Shown in pieces: positions 55,022 through 63,209 of a stretch of DNA of 64,000 nt. This DNA is from Achromobacter anxifer (GTDB taxonomy: Bacteria; Pseudomonadota; Gammaproteobacteria; Burkholderiales; Burkholderiaceae_B): contig NZ_CAHLAR010000006.1 in assembly GCF_903652925.1 (NCBI RefSeq), positions 1 to 64,000 on the forward strand. Reading direction: 5' to 3'. How positions within the stretch are numbered: position 1 is the first letter of the stretch; each line of letters begins with the position of its first letter. Below the pieces are notes generated by a model, which saw only the letters and a list, made by a program, of their open reading frames with translations, was not told where the DNA came from and searched no databases. The position numbers and the translations under genes are program-made.

Positions 55022-55894
55022 ATGCGTCAACGCGATCTGTTGGATCTGCTGCTCCTGGCTGCCGTCTGGGGCGGCTCCTTTCTGTTCATGCGCATCGCCG
55101 TGCCCGAATTCGGGCCGGTCGCCCTGATCGAGCTGCGGGTCGGCCTGGCCGCGCTGTTCCTGCTGCCCGCCGCCATCTGGCGCGGCAAGCTGCCCCTGAT
55201 CGCCCGCCACTGGCGGGCCATCCTGGTCGTGGGCGCTTTCAATGCGGCGCTACCCTTCCTGCTATTTGCCTACGCCGCCCAGTCCCTGGGCGCCGGCTTC
55301 CTCTCTGTCGCCAATGCCGTGACCCCAGTCTGGGGCGCCATGATCGGCTGGCTCTGGCTGAAAGACCGGCTGCCTCGCATGCGCGCGCTCGGCCTGCTCA
55401 TCAGCGTGAGCGGCATCGTGGTGCTGGTGTGGGACAAGCTCGATTTCGGCGACGGCGGTTCCGGGCTGGCCGTGCTGGCCGCGGTTTCCGCTCCGATCTT
55501 CTACGGCATTGCCGCCAACTGGACCAAGCGCTATCTGACAGGCGTGGACGCGCTGGTAAACGCAACCGGCAGCATGCTGGCCGCGTCCCTGCTGCTGTTG
55601 CCCCTGGCCATCGCGGCCTGGCCGGAACAGCCGGTCTCGTTCAAAGCCTGGCAAGCTATCGCCGTTCTCGCCGTCGTCTGCACCGGCGCGGCCTACATCA
55701 TCTTTTTCCGTCTGATCGCCAACGTGGGGCCGACCGGCGCGGTCAGCGTCACGTTCCTTGTCCCTATTTTCGGACTGTTGTGGGGCGTCTGGTTTCTCGG
55801 CGAGACGCTGACGCCCCCGATCCTAGCCGGCGCCGCCATCATTCTCGCCGGCACCGCCCTGGCATTGGGACTTCTGCCCCGCCGCGGACGCTAG
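55022..55894 (+). CDS. EamA/DMT-family transporter (RhaT-like)
   Basis: A 290-residue ten-helix drug/metabolite transporter with two EamA repeats: the first contains LLLAAVWGGSFLFMRIAVPEFGPVALIELR, the second LAAVSAPIFYGIAANWTKRYL, and the end carries GPTGAVSVTFLVPIFGLLWGVWFLGETLTPPILAG. It follows the MFS gene by 21 bases. The transported compound is unknown. It should not be confused with the small four-helix DMT protein at 56899, which belongs to the sugar operon. Confidence 0.9.
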   Translation: MRQRDLLDLLLLAAVWGGSFLFMRIAVPEFGPVALIELRVGLAALFLLPAAIWRGKLPLIARHWRAILVVGAFNAALPFLLFAYAAQSLGAGFLSVANAVTPVWGAMIGWLWLKDRLPRMRALGLLISVSGIVVLVWDKLDFGDGGSGLAVLAAVSAPIFYGIAANWTKRYLTGVDALVNATGSMLAASLLLLPLAIAAWPEQPVSFKAWQAIAVLAVVCTGAAYIIFFRLIANVGPTGAVSVTFLVPIFGLLWGVWFLGETLTPPILAGAAIILAGTALALGLLPRRGR

Positions 55895-56020
55895 GCAGCA
55901 AGATCCTCAGTGCCTCCGGACGACGTATCAAGGTAGAATTTTTCGCCTTGGCCGGGGATTCCGAGCACTCGCAGCTTTTTCTCCAGAACCCATGCCGGCT
56001 AACGCATTGCAACCAGGAGC

Positions 56021-56902
56021 ATGACCGTGCGAAAGGGCATTATTCTCGCGGGCGGCAGAGGCACACGTCTCTATCCGATTACGCGCAGTATCAGCAAGCA
56101 ACTGCTGCCGGTGTTCGACAAACCCATGGTGTATTACCCCTTGTCCGTGCTCATGCTGGCGGGCATCAGGGACGTGCTCATCATCTCCACACCCGAGGAC
56201 CTGCCGCGCTTTCGCGAGCTGCTAGGCGACGGCGCGCCGATAGGCATGAATCTCTCCTACGCGGAGCAGGATCACCCCCGAGGGCTGGCCGATGCCTTTC
56301 TGATCGGCGAAGAATTTATCGGCAAAGACGAAGTCTCACTGATTCTGGGCGACAACATCTTCTATGGGGTAGGCCTCTCGACCGCGCTCAGCCACGCGAA
56401 CCGGCGCACGCAAGGCGCGACGGTGTTCAGTTACGACGTGCTGGACGCCCGGCCTTTCGGCGTGGTCGAGTTCGACCAGAACGACAGGGCAATCAGCATC
56501 GAGGAAAAACCCGCCGTTCCGAAATCGAACCACGCCGTGACGGGGCTGTACTTCTACGACAACCGGGTCATCGAGTTCGCCCGGTCGCTCAAGCCTTCGC
56601 AGCGCGGTGAAATCGAGATCACCGACCTGAACCGGATCTACCTTGAACTGGATGAGCTCTATGTCGAACGGCTCGGCCGCGGCTTCGCCTGGCTGGACAC
56701 CGGCACCGCCGACGGGCTGCTCGATGCCGCAAACCTGGTGGCGACGGTCGAGCGGCGGCAAGGCATGAAAATTGCCTGTCCGGAAGAAATCGCCTGGCGC
56801 CAGCATTGGATCGATACCGCCGCGCTGCTGGCCCTGGCCGACGGCTATGGCAACAACGCCTACTCCGACTACCTGCGCCGCCTGGTCCGCGACACACGAT
56901 GA
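56021..56902 (+). CDS. rfbA: Glucose-1-phosphate thymidylyltransferase
   Basis: RfbA (RmlA) makes dTDP-glucose from glucose-1-phosphate and dTTP. The 293-residue protein has [44 protein letters not shown], the [20 protein letters not shown] motif and [19 protein letters not shown]. An AGGAGC site precedes the ATG. The stop overlaps the next gene as ATGA, placing dTDP-sugar activation at the head of the operon rfbA, small DMT protein, aminotransferase, GT-C-like protein. Confidence 0.97.
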   Translation: MTVRKGIILAGGRGTRLYPITRSISKQLLPVFDKPMVYYPLSVLMLAGIRDVLIISTPEDLPRFRELLGDGAPIGMNLSYAEQDHPRGLADAFLIGEEFIGKDEVSLILGDNIFYGVGLSTALSHANRRTQGATVFSYDVLDARPFGVVEFDQNDRAISIEEKPAVPKSNHAVTGLYFYDNRVIEFARSLKPSQRGEIEITDLNRIYLELDELYVERLGRGFAWLDTGTADGLLDAANLVATVERRQGMKIACPEEIAWRQHWIDTAALLALADGYGNNAYSDYLRRLVRDTR

Positions 56903-57276
56903 GCCGACTTACCGCCTTCCTGCTGCTGGGCGCCATGATCGTGGCGTCCGCGGCCTCCGTGCTCGCTTTCCGCATGCAGATAAACCGCATGGGCGCATTG
57001 CCCGCGGATCTGTGGGGCAAGCTGATGTTCGTGGTCCAGGCGCTGCTGTCGCCGCTGGCCGTCTTCGCGATGATGTGTTTCGGCATCTCGTTCGTGTGCT
57101 GGACGCTGGCGAGCACCAAGCTGCCCCTGAACATCGCCTATCCCCTGACCAGCCTGATCTACCCAGTCATCGTGGTGAGCGCCCATTTTTTTTTCGGCGA
57201 AGCCCTGGGCTGGCAGCGTCTCGCAGGCATCGCCATAATCATGGTGGGCCTGACCGTCAGCAATCTGAACCCCTGA
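56899..57276 (+). CDS. Small DMT-superfamily membrane protein (ArnE/EmrE-like)
   Basis: A 125-residue protein with four hydrophobic segments (about residues 5-24, 43-66, 76-98, 104-121), the size and layout of ArnE/ArnF and SMR transporters. The last two helices carry [43 protein letters not shown], close to the EamA pattern seen in ArnE. In the L-Ara4N pathway ArnE/ArnF flip the undecaprenyl-phosphate-linked sugar. Coupling to rfbA and an aminotransferase suggests the same task for a dTDP-derived aminosugar. The start ATG overlaps the rfbA stop. Confidence 0.8.
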   Translation: MSRLTAFLLLGAMIVASAASVLAFRMQINRMGALPADLWGKLMFVVQALLSPLAVFAMMCFGISFVCWTLASTKLPLNIAYPLTSLIYPVIVVSAHFFFGEALGWQRLAGIAIIMVGLTVSNLNP

Positions 57277-57301
57277 TCCCTCGCATCGATCCGCCGCGCC
57301 C

Positions 57302-58432
57302 ATGGAACCCATACCCTTCAACCGTCCCCCCAAGACCGGCCTCGAACTCCAATACATCGCGCAGGTGATCGAAAGCGGCCACCTGACCGGCGACGGCGCA
57401 TACACCCGCCAATGCCATACCTGGCTGGAACAGAACCTGGGCACGGCCAAGGCGCTATTGACGCATTCCTGCACCGGCGCGTTGGAGATGGCAGCCTTGC
57501 TTTGCGGCCTGCGTCCGGGCGATGAAGTCATCATGCCCTCGTTCACCTTCGTCAGCACCGCCAACGCCTTCGCGTTGCGCGGCGCGGTGCCGGTATTCGT
57601 GGACATACGCGAAGACACGCTCAACCTCGACGAGACCCGGATCGAAGCCGCCATTACCTCCCGCACCCGCGCGCTGGTGCCGGTGCACTACGCAGGGGTG
57701 GGCTGCGACATGGACGCCATCTGCGCCATCGCCGCCGAACGCGGACTGAAGATCATTGAAGACGCGGCGCAAGGCTTCGGCTCCACCTGGCGCGGCCAGG
57801 CTCTAGGCACGCTGGGCGACTACGGCACCCTCAGTTTCCACGGCACCAAGAACATCGTGGCAGGGGAAGGCGGCGCCTTGCTGACGCGCTCGAAGCACGA
57901 AGGCGAACGCGCCGAAGTGACCCGCGAAAAGGGCACGGACCGCTCGCGCTTCCTACGCGGCGAAGTCGACAAATACACCTGGCAGGAACTCGGCTCCTCA
58001 TACCTGCCCAGCGATCTGACGGCCGCCTTTCTGCTGGCTCAGTTTGAGCACAGCGCCAGCATCAACGCGCGCCGCGTCGCCGCCTGGTCGCGCTATCACG
58101 AGGCTTTCGCCGGCCTCGAAGCGGCCGGCAAACTGCGGCGGCCGTCAATCCCGGCCGCGGCCACGCACAACGGCCACATCTACTACCTGGTCTTCAACGA
58201 CGAACAGGCGAAGACCCGCATGCACCGGGCCCTGGCACAGGCCGGCATCCAGGCGGCCAGCCACTACGTTTCCCTGCACGACTCGCCCGCCGGCAAGCAA
58301 TATGGCCGCGCCAGCGGAACCTTGCCCGTCACCGACCACGTCACGCGCGCGCTGCTGCGGCTGCCGATGTATGCGGACCTCTCGGAGCCGGACCAGGACC
58401 GCGTAATCCGCAGCGTCCTGGCCGAGGCCTGA
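57302..58432 (+). CDS. rffA: dTDP-4-amino-4,6-dideoxygalactose transaminase (RffA/WecE-like)
   Basis: A 376-residue DegT/DnrJ/EryC1-family PLP aminotransferase. It begins with IPFNRPPKTGLELQYIAQVIESGHLTGDG, has the PLP-binding IIEDAAQGFGS (Asp 154) and the Schiff-base Lys 183 in SFHGTKNIVAGEGGALL. The FNRP and HGTKN motifs are those of RffA, which converts the RfbB product dTDP-4-keto-6-deoxyglucose to dTDP-Fuc4N. Other members (FdtB, VioA) give 3-amino or gluco products, so stereochemistry is inferred. Gaps of 25 and 8 bases link it to the flanking genes. Confidence 0.9.
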   Translation: MEPIPFNRPPKTGLELQYIAQVIESGHLTGDGAYTRQCHTWLEQNLGTAKALLTHSCTGALEMAALLCGLRPGDEVIMPSFTFVSTANAFALRGAVPVFVDIREDTLNLDETRIEAAITSRTRALVPVHYAGVGCDMDAICAIAAERGLKIIEDAAQGFGSTWRGQALGTLGDYGTLSFHGTKNIVAGEGGALLTRSKHEGERAEVTREKGTDRSRFLRGEVDKYTWQELGSSYLPSDLTAAFLLAQFEHSASINARRVAAWSRYHEAFAGLEAAGKLRRPSIPAAATHNGHIYYLVFNDEQAKTRMHRALAQAGIQAASHYVSLHDSPAGKQYGRASGTLPVTDHVTRALLRLPMYADLSEPDQDRVIRSVLAEA

Positions 58433-58440
58433 CGCAAAGC

Positions 58441-60027
58441 GTGGCTGCCCCCACGCGCCTGCGCGGCATCCCGGCCCTGGCGGCAGCCCTGCTGGCCTCG
58501 GTCATGATGATGGCATTGCTGTACCAATATGCCGATCCGCGCTGGATGACCAACGACGACATCGCCATGTCGATGGTTGCGCATGGCTATGGCTTGACCG
58601 ACCACGGGTCGCCGAACCTGTTCTTCTCCAACGTCCTCTGGGGCTATCTGGTCCGGGCCATACCCGCGGTCCACGGCGTGCTGGGCTACTCGATCGCAAG
58701 CCTGACCGCACTGGTCATCGCCAGCAGCACCCTCCTGTACGTGCTGTGGCGCTTGGAAACGGGCTTCTGGACCGGCTTGCTGGTCTGCGCACTTATCCTG
58801 GCCCGCCCCGCCCTGTTTCCGCAGTTCACCATCAACGCAGGCCTGCTCAGCCTGGCAGCCATTGCATGCTGGCGCCTGTATGCCCGCGACCGCTCGTGGC
58901 CCGCCTTGGCGGCCGGATGCGCGCTGTTCCTCGCTGGCTTTCTTGAACGCAACCACGAGGCGCTCATCGTGCTGATCCTGGGCTTGCCCCTGTTGCCGTG
59001 GCGCACGCTTGCCGGTCTCTGGCCCTGCCGGCTGGCGCTGGTCCTGCTTGCCGGCATTCTCGTCTGCGCAACCTGGTTCGACAGGCAGTCGTATAAAGGC
59101 GCGGAATGGACTGCTTTCAATGCGCTCAATCTGCCACGCGCCGCCTTCACCGACTTCGGCGCCCTCGACAGCCTGGAGCATCGCCCGGACATCCTGACGC
59201 GCTACGGCTATACGCACAACGATCTGGAACTGTTGAAACACTGGTTCTTCGTCGATCCGGACGTTGCGGATCCCGAGAAGCTCAGCGCCATGCTCCGGGA
59301 TCTCGGGCCGCTGCCGGCCCAGAGCGACTCCCTGAGCAAAGCGCTGCTTGGCGTGCAGATGCTCTGGTATTCCGATTTTGTGCCGCTGCTTACGCTCGCC
59401 GCGCTCTTGGCGATCGCATACCGCAGCCGCCGCGCCGCCATTTCATGGGCGCTTTGCGTCCTGGCGGTGTTCTGCCTGGGATTGGCCGGACGGCCCGGCA
59501 CCTTACATGTCTACTATCCGTTGATCGCCGCCTTGCTGCTGGCGCCGCTGCTGGCAGCCCGGCCTGCGCAACGCGCGGGGCCGTTGCTGACGACTGCGAT
59601 CGCGGCAGCGTGCACGCTGAACCTGGGCATGGTGCTTTCGCAGGCCGGCACCATGGCGGCCGGAGCGCGGGAATTGCGCACGGCTCTTGCGGATTTTCCT
59701 CATGAGACGGTGGCGATCTGGGGCGCAAACTATCCGTTCGAAGCCATGTACGGCGTGCTCCGCAACGACCCAGCGGTGCAAGGCCAGCGCTTCTACGGAC
59801 TGGGCGTCTTCACCCTGGCGCCCTTCGCGGTATCCCGCGCGGAGCAGCTGGCCGGCAGGGGATTTCCAGAGCGCCTGCAATCGCCGGAAGGCATGCCGAT
59901 ACTGGCCAACGACGCGTACATCGCGCGGCTCGCCGCCTACTGCGCGGAGCACCGCCATGGCCAGTTGCAAGCCTTGGCCGTCCAGCACTTCGGGCCGCTG
60001 ACACTGTCGCGGCAACAGTGCCGATGA
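58441..60027 (+). CDS. Polytopic membrane protein, GT-C-like sugar transferase candidate
   Basis: A 528-residue protein, GTG start, with about ten to eleven hydrophobic segments and a C-terminal soluble part of about 115 residues. The first extracytoplasmic loop contains adjacent Asp residues (WMTNDDIAMSMVAHGYGLTDHG, about residue 37), as in GT-C enzymes and GtrII-type transferases. A large middle loop (about residues 208-305) holds DRQSYKGAEWTAFNALNLPR, and FLERNHEALI sits before it. I recognise no named family. As the fourth gene of the rfbA operon it is the natural candidate to move the flipped aminosugar onto its acceptor. Confidence 0.6.
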   Translation: MAAPTRLRGIPALAAALLASVMMMALLYQYADPRWMTNDDIAMSMVAHGYGLTDHGSPNLFFSNVLWGYLVRAIPAVHGVLGYSIASLTALVIASSTLLYVLWRLETGFWTGLLVCALILARPALFPQFTINAGLLSLAAIACWRLYARDRSWPALAAGCALFLAGFLERNHEALIVLILGLPLLPWRTLAGLWPCRLALVLLAGILVCATWFDRQSYKGAEWTAFNALNLPRAAFTDFGALDSLEHRPDILTRYGYTHNDLELLKHWFFVDPDVADPEKLSAMLRDLGPLPAQSDSLSKALLGVQMLWYSDFVPLLTLAALLAIAYRSRRAAISWALCVLAVFCLGLAGRPGTLHVYYPLIAALLLAPLLAARPAQRAGPLLTTAIAAACTLNLGMVLSQAGTMAAGARELRTALADFPHETVAIWGANYPFEAMYGVLRNDPAVQGQRFYGLGVFTLAPFAVSRAEQLAGRGFPERLQSPEGMPILANDAYIARLAAYCAEHRHGQLQALAVQHFGPLTLSRQQCR

Positions 60028-60028
60028 A

Positions 60029-61009
60029 TCAGGCCGGGAATGCCGGCAAGGCCTCCGGATTTTCCAGGCGGGCCAGGCCGAAACCCGTGCGCCCGTAGCC
60101 ATCGCCGTTGTACAGCATGTACCAATCGTCCCCCATCCGGAACACGCAGGGATAGGTCCGCTCGCTCGCCTCCCAGGGTGAGGGCTCGCCGGCGAAGGTC
60201 ACGCAGTCATCCCGCCGGCGCCAGACGCCGTCGGGTCCTGCGTAGGCAAAACCCAGCCGATAGCCCGGGTGGCGCTTGGCGTACCACATCAGCCGCCCCT
60301 GGCCCCAAGGAACCACGCAAGGCCGTGAAACCGCGAATTCCAGGGGATCCGCCGATCCAGCCAGGCCGACCTCGACATCGGGCGACGGTTGCCATGCCAG
60401 CCCGTCCCGCGAGCTGGCGGACTTCACCACGTGCTGCATTTCCAGGCCTTCTTCGCCCCATTCAAGATGGGTGCCGAACCACATGGTCCATTGCGCGCCT
60501 TCCTGCAGGACCCAGGGATAGCCCAGGCTGTAGGGATTCGCCTCGCTGCGGCCCACGACCGGGGCAATGGAATGCCTGACGAAGCTGCGTCCCTCGTCGC
60601 CCGAGACGGCCAGGCCGATAAAGTTAGTAAACGGTACCCGCACGCCCAGCGTCCACCCCAGGTAGTACGCGAGCCAGCAGCCGGGCCGCGGCACGACGCA
60701 GCCCACCGTCACCCCATCCGCGTCGAAAGCGCCGCGGCGGCCGGCCTGCAGCAGCGGTCCGCGGGCCGGTTCGACGATTTGCCAGCGCCGGCCGTGGATC
60801 GACAGTTCAATGCTGGCCAAGCAAGATCGTCCGGCGGCATCGCGCGGCGAAAAATAGACCCGCACCCGGTCGCCGCCCAAGGGCACCGCGGTGGGATAGC
60901 TAGCGTGGCTCGCAGCCCAATCCACAGCCAGGGGCGCGCCGAGCACCTGGCCCAGCGGACGCCAGACCTGTGCGTCCGGCCCGGAGACGATGGCGCCATG
61001 CGTCGCCAT
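60029..61009 (-). CDS. Five-bladed beta-propeller protein of glycoside hydrolase (GH43/GH130) fold
   Basis: A 326-residue protein without signal peptide. It has repeated propeller blades marked by YPTAVPLGGDRVRVYFSPRD, DADGVTVGCVVPRPGCWLAYYLGW, YSLGYPWVLQEGAQWTMWFGTH, VSRPCVVPWGQGRLMWYAKR and RTYPCVFRMGDDWYMLYNGD. This is the blade pattern of GH43/GH32/GH130-type enzymes and their inactive relatives. Catalytic residues cannot be assigned. It is the last gene of a five-gene operon, two bases after the acyltransferase gene, so a cytoplasmic role on a nucleotide sugar or its product is plausible, but unproven. Confidence 0.7.
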   Translation of the reverse strand: MATHGAIVSGPDAQVWRPLGQVLGAPLAVDWAASHASYPTAVPLGGDRVRVYFSPRDAAGRSCLASIELSIHGRRWQIVEPARGPLLQAGRRGAFDADGVTVGCVVPRPGCWLAYYLGWTLGVRVPFTNFIGLAVSGDEGRSFVRHSIAPVVGRSEANPYSLGYPWVLQEGAQWTMWFGTHLEWGEEGLEMQHVVKSASSRDGLAWQPSPDVEVGLAGSADPLEFAVSRPCVVPWGQGRLMWYAKRHPGYRLGFAYAGPDGVWRRRDDCVTFAGEPSPWEASERTYPCVFRMGDDWYMLYNGDGYGRTGFGLARLENPEALPAFPA

Positions 61010-61011
61010 GC

Positions 61012-61674
61012 TCAGATTCTCTTGAGGCGTGAACTGGGCACCCGCGAACGCTCGGCGGCCACCGCCGTGTAAACGCCCTCGGGCTCCGCATCCGCGAACA
61101 GCGCTGCCCCGGCTCCGATGACGCAGCGGTCTCCTATGCTGATGTGATCGCGAAGCGTGGCGTTCACGCCGATGAAGCAGCTCTCGCCGATGCGCACGCC
61201 GCCCGAAACCACCACATGCGACGCGATGAACGTATGCGCGCCGATGGTCGAATGATGGCCGATGTGATTTCCGCTCCAGAGCGTCACGTTGTCGCCGATG
61301 CTCACGAAAGGCTGCACCGTGTTGTCTTCGAGTATGAAGCAGTTCTCTCCGGGCGGCGCATCGGGCAGATACGTGCAGCGCGAACTGACATAGCTTGCCA
61401 GCGTGTAGCCCAACGCCTTGGCCGCCTGGAACTTCTCGCGCCTTAACCGGTTGATGCCGGCGTAGCTCAGCGCGATAAACATATCGTGGCTTTCCGGGGG
61501 ATAGGCTTGGGCCACCTGGTCGAACGCAACCACGGGCAGGTCCTGGAACGAATCGGTCGTCAGGTAGGCCGCGTCCACGGTAAAGGCAGCCACCTCGCGT
61601 CCGCCGTCGCGCGTGAAATAGAAGTGCGCCAGTTGGGCGATGTCGCCTGCCCCGAAGATCACGATCGGCTTCAT
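61012..61674 (-). CDS. Sugar O-/N-acyltransferase, NeuD/PglD-like (left-handed beta-helix)
   Basis: A 220-residue protein. The N-terminal Rossmann-like part (KPIVIFGAGDIAQLAHFYF) binds the nucleotide sugar. The hexapeptide-repeat beta-helix is at about residues 105-205 (LEDNTVQPFVSIGDNVTLWSG, HIGHHSTIGAHTFIASHVVVSG, ISIGDRCVIGAGAAL). The GHHSTIG stretch supplies His candidates for catalysis as in PglD. PglD, VioB and Perb relatives N-acetylate 4-amino-dideoxy sugars, so in this operon the expected substrate is the RffA product. O-acetylation cannot be excluded. Confidence 0.85.
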   Translation of the reverse strand: MKPIVIFGAGDIAQLAHFYFTRDGGREVAAFTVDAAYLTTDSFQDLPVVAFDQVAQAYPPESHDMFIALSYAGINRLRREKFQAAKALGYTLASYVSSRCTYLPDAPPGENCFILEDNTVQPFVSIGDNVTLWSGNHIGHHSTIGAHTFIASHVVVSGGVRIGESCFIGVNATLRDHISIGDRCVIGAGAALFADAEPEGVYTAVAAERSRVPSSRLKRI

Positions 61675-61675
61675 G

Positions 61676-62302
61676 TCACTTTCTCACCAGGATAGTGAAC
61701 TCATAGAGTCCGTAGTCGTGCAGCAGCGCAACGTTGCGGGAATACTTGCGCTTGCACAGATCGAACCAGTAGCAGGGATCGGCATAATGCAGATCGGGCC
61801 GCATCTTGTCGCTGTCTGAATAGGACGTGAGGCAATTGAAAGCGAAGCCCTTGCTGCTGCTGCGGTCAAGCACGTCCACCGTAGCATGCATATAGGCCGC
61901 CCAATCAGACTCCGACTGGCTTAAGCGCACGTTGAAGATCCCGCTGGCCACGCTGTAATCCGCCGCGGCAGGGGGCTCCGAGCCCAGATGGAATGCGGCG
62001 TGCGCAGGCGCATCGCGGCTTGCCGCCGCTATCATGGCCTCGCTGACGTCCACTCCCATATACGAAAACCGCGGATACTTCGGCTGCAAGTGGCGCAGCA
62101 GCGCGCCGTAGCCACAGCCCAGGTCGTTGAGCGAAAATTCCTCATCCCCCCGCAGGATCCGCAACAGTTGCTCGAAGCGCAGGATCTGGCTGTCCGCACT
62201 ACTCCAGTCCACGCCCTTGGCGGTCATGCCGTGGTCTTTGAGCTTCGCCGAATAGTAATCGGCGACCTCATTCAGCAATGTGTCTCGATTCCGTTCGGCC
62301 AT
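61676..62302 (-). CDS. Class I SAM-dependent methyltransferase
   Basis: A 208-residue methyltransferase with SAM-binding motif I FSLNDLGCGYGALLRHL (residues about 59-75), motif II YMGVDVSEAMIAAA and the post-motif SVASGIFNVRLSQSE. The NVR-x-Q and LTSYSDSDKMRPDLHYADP stretches occur in small methyltransferases of surface-polysaccharide loci. It probably methylates a sugar or its N-substituent; the acceptor is unknown. It starts inside the end of the GT2 gene (35-base overlap) and ends one base before the acyltransferase start. Confidence 0.85.
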   Translation of the reverse strand: MAERNRDTLLNEVADYYSAKLKDHGMTAKGVDWSSADSQILRFEQLLRILRGDEEFSLNDLGCGYGALLRHLQPKYPRFSYMGVDVSEAMIAAASRDAPAHAAFHLGSEPPAAADYSVASGIFNVRLSQSESDWAAYMHATVDVLDRSSSKGFAFNCLTSYSDSDKMRPDLHYADPCYWFDLCKRKYSRNVALLHDYGLYEFTILVRK

Positions 62303-63209
62303 GTATTTTTCTCACGATAGTGTAGGGACGCTGCTTGGTCTCGGTGAATATCTTGGACAGATAGATCCCGATGATCCCGATGAACGAGATCACCAGGCCG
62401 CCCATCAGCCAGATCGAAATCATCACCGAGGTCCAGCCGCTGGGTGGGTTGGAGAACAGCAGCCAGTTTGTGACTAGATAGCTCGCGTAGATGAGCGCCA
62501 CGATCGATATGAGCGCTCCGACATAGAAAATGAATATCAGCGGCCGGTTGCTTACGGAAGTTACGGAGTTAACCAGCAGCGACAGCTTCTGCCTGAAGGT
62601 ATAGCTCGTCGGACTGGTGCTGAGCTTGGTGACGACGCGCGCAACCTGGCGAAAACCCGTGATGTGCCACAGGCCGGCCAGAAACACCTCGCGCTCGCGG
62701 AATTGCAGCAAGGCATCGACGTAGCGGCGCGTCATGAGGCGCGCGGTGATCAGGTTCTCGGGCAACGTAAACCCGGTCAGCAAGCGCAAGACCTTGTAGT
62801 ACAGCATGCCGCTCCAGCGCTCGAACAGGCCGCCCTTGCGGCGCGCTTGCACGCCGTACACCACGTCGGCGTCTTCCTCGCGCATGGCCTGGTCGAAGCT
62901 CTCCAGCCATTCGGGAGATTCCTCCAGATCGACGTCGATCAGGAAGACCCGTTCACCGCGGGCATGCGTCAGCCCGGTCATGATGGCCTTGTGGTGGCCG
63001 AAGTTCCGGGACAGATCCACCACCACCACCTTGGGATCCTCGGCCACCAGCGCCTCGGCGATCTCCAGCGATTCGTCGGGGGAACCGTCGTTGACCAGCA
63101 CGATCTCGTAGTTATCCGTGAGGGTCCGGGCCGCGGCGCTCGCGCGCTGATGGAATTCGCGGATATACGGAGCCGAGCGATAAAGGGTCGCCACCACCGA
63201 CAGCTTCAT
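62268..63209 (-). CDS. Polyprenyl-phosphate glycosyltransferase, GT2 (GtrB/ArnC-like)
   Basis: A 313-residue GT2 enzyme that loads a sugar on undecaprenyl phosphate. The GT-A domain has LSVVATLYRSAPYIREF, IVLVNDGSPDESLEIAEAL, DLSRNFGHHKAIMTGL and the metal-binding DVDLEESPEWL in place of the usual DADLQDPPE. Two C-terminal transmembrane helices (about residues 230-252 and 265-290) are typical of GtrB and ArnC. The ATG overlaps the WbqC gene stop. With a small DMT flippase and a GT-C protein close by, the three parts of a Gtr/Arn-like transfer system are present. Confidence 0.9.
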   Translation of the reverse strand: MKLSVVATLYRSAPYIREFHQRASAAARTLTDNYEIVLVNDGSPDESLEIAEALVAEDPKVVVVDLSRNFGHHKAIMTGLTHARGERVFLIDVDLEESPEWLESFDQAMREEDADVVYGVQARRKGGLFERWSGMLYYKVLRLLTGFTLPENLITARLMTRRYVDALLQFREREVFLAGLWHITGFRQVARVVTKLSTSPTSYTFRQKLSLLVNSVTSVSNRPLIFIFYVGALISIVALIYASYLVTNWLLFSNPPSGWTSVMISIWLMGGLVISFIGIIGIYLSKIFTETKQRPYTIVRKIHGRTESRHIAE

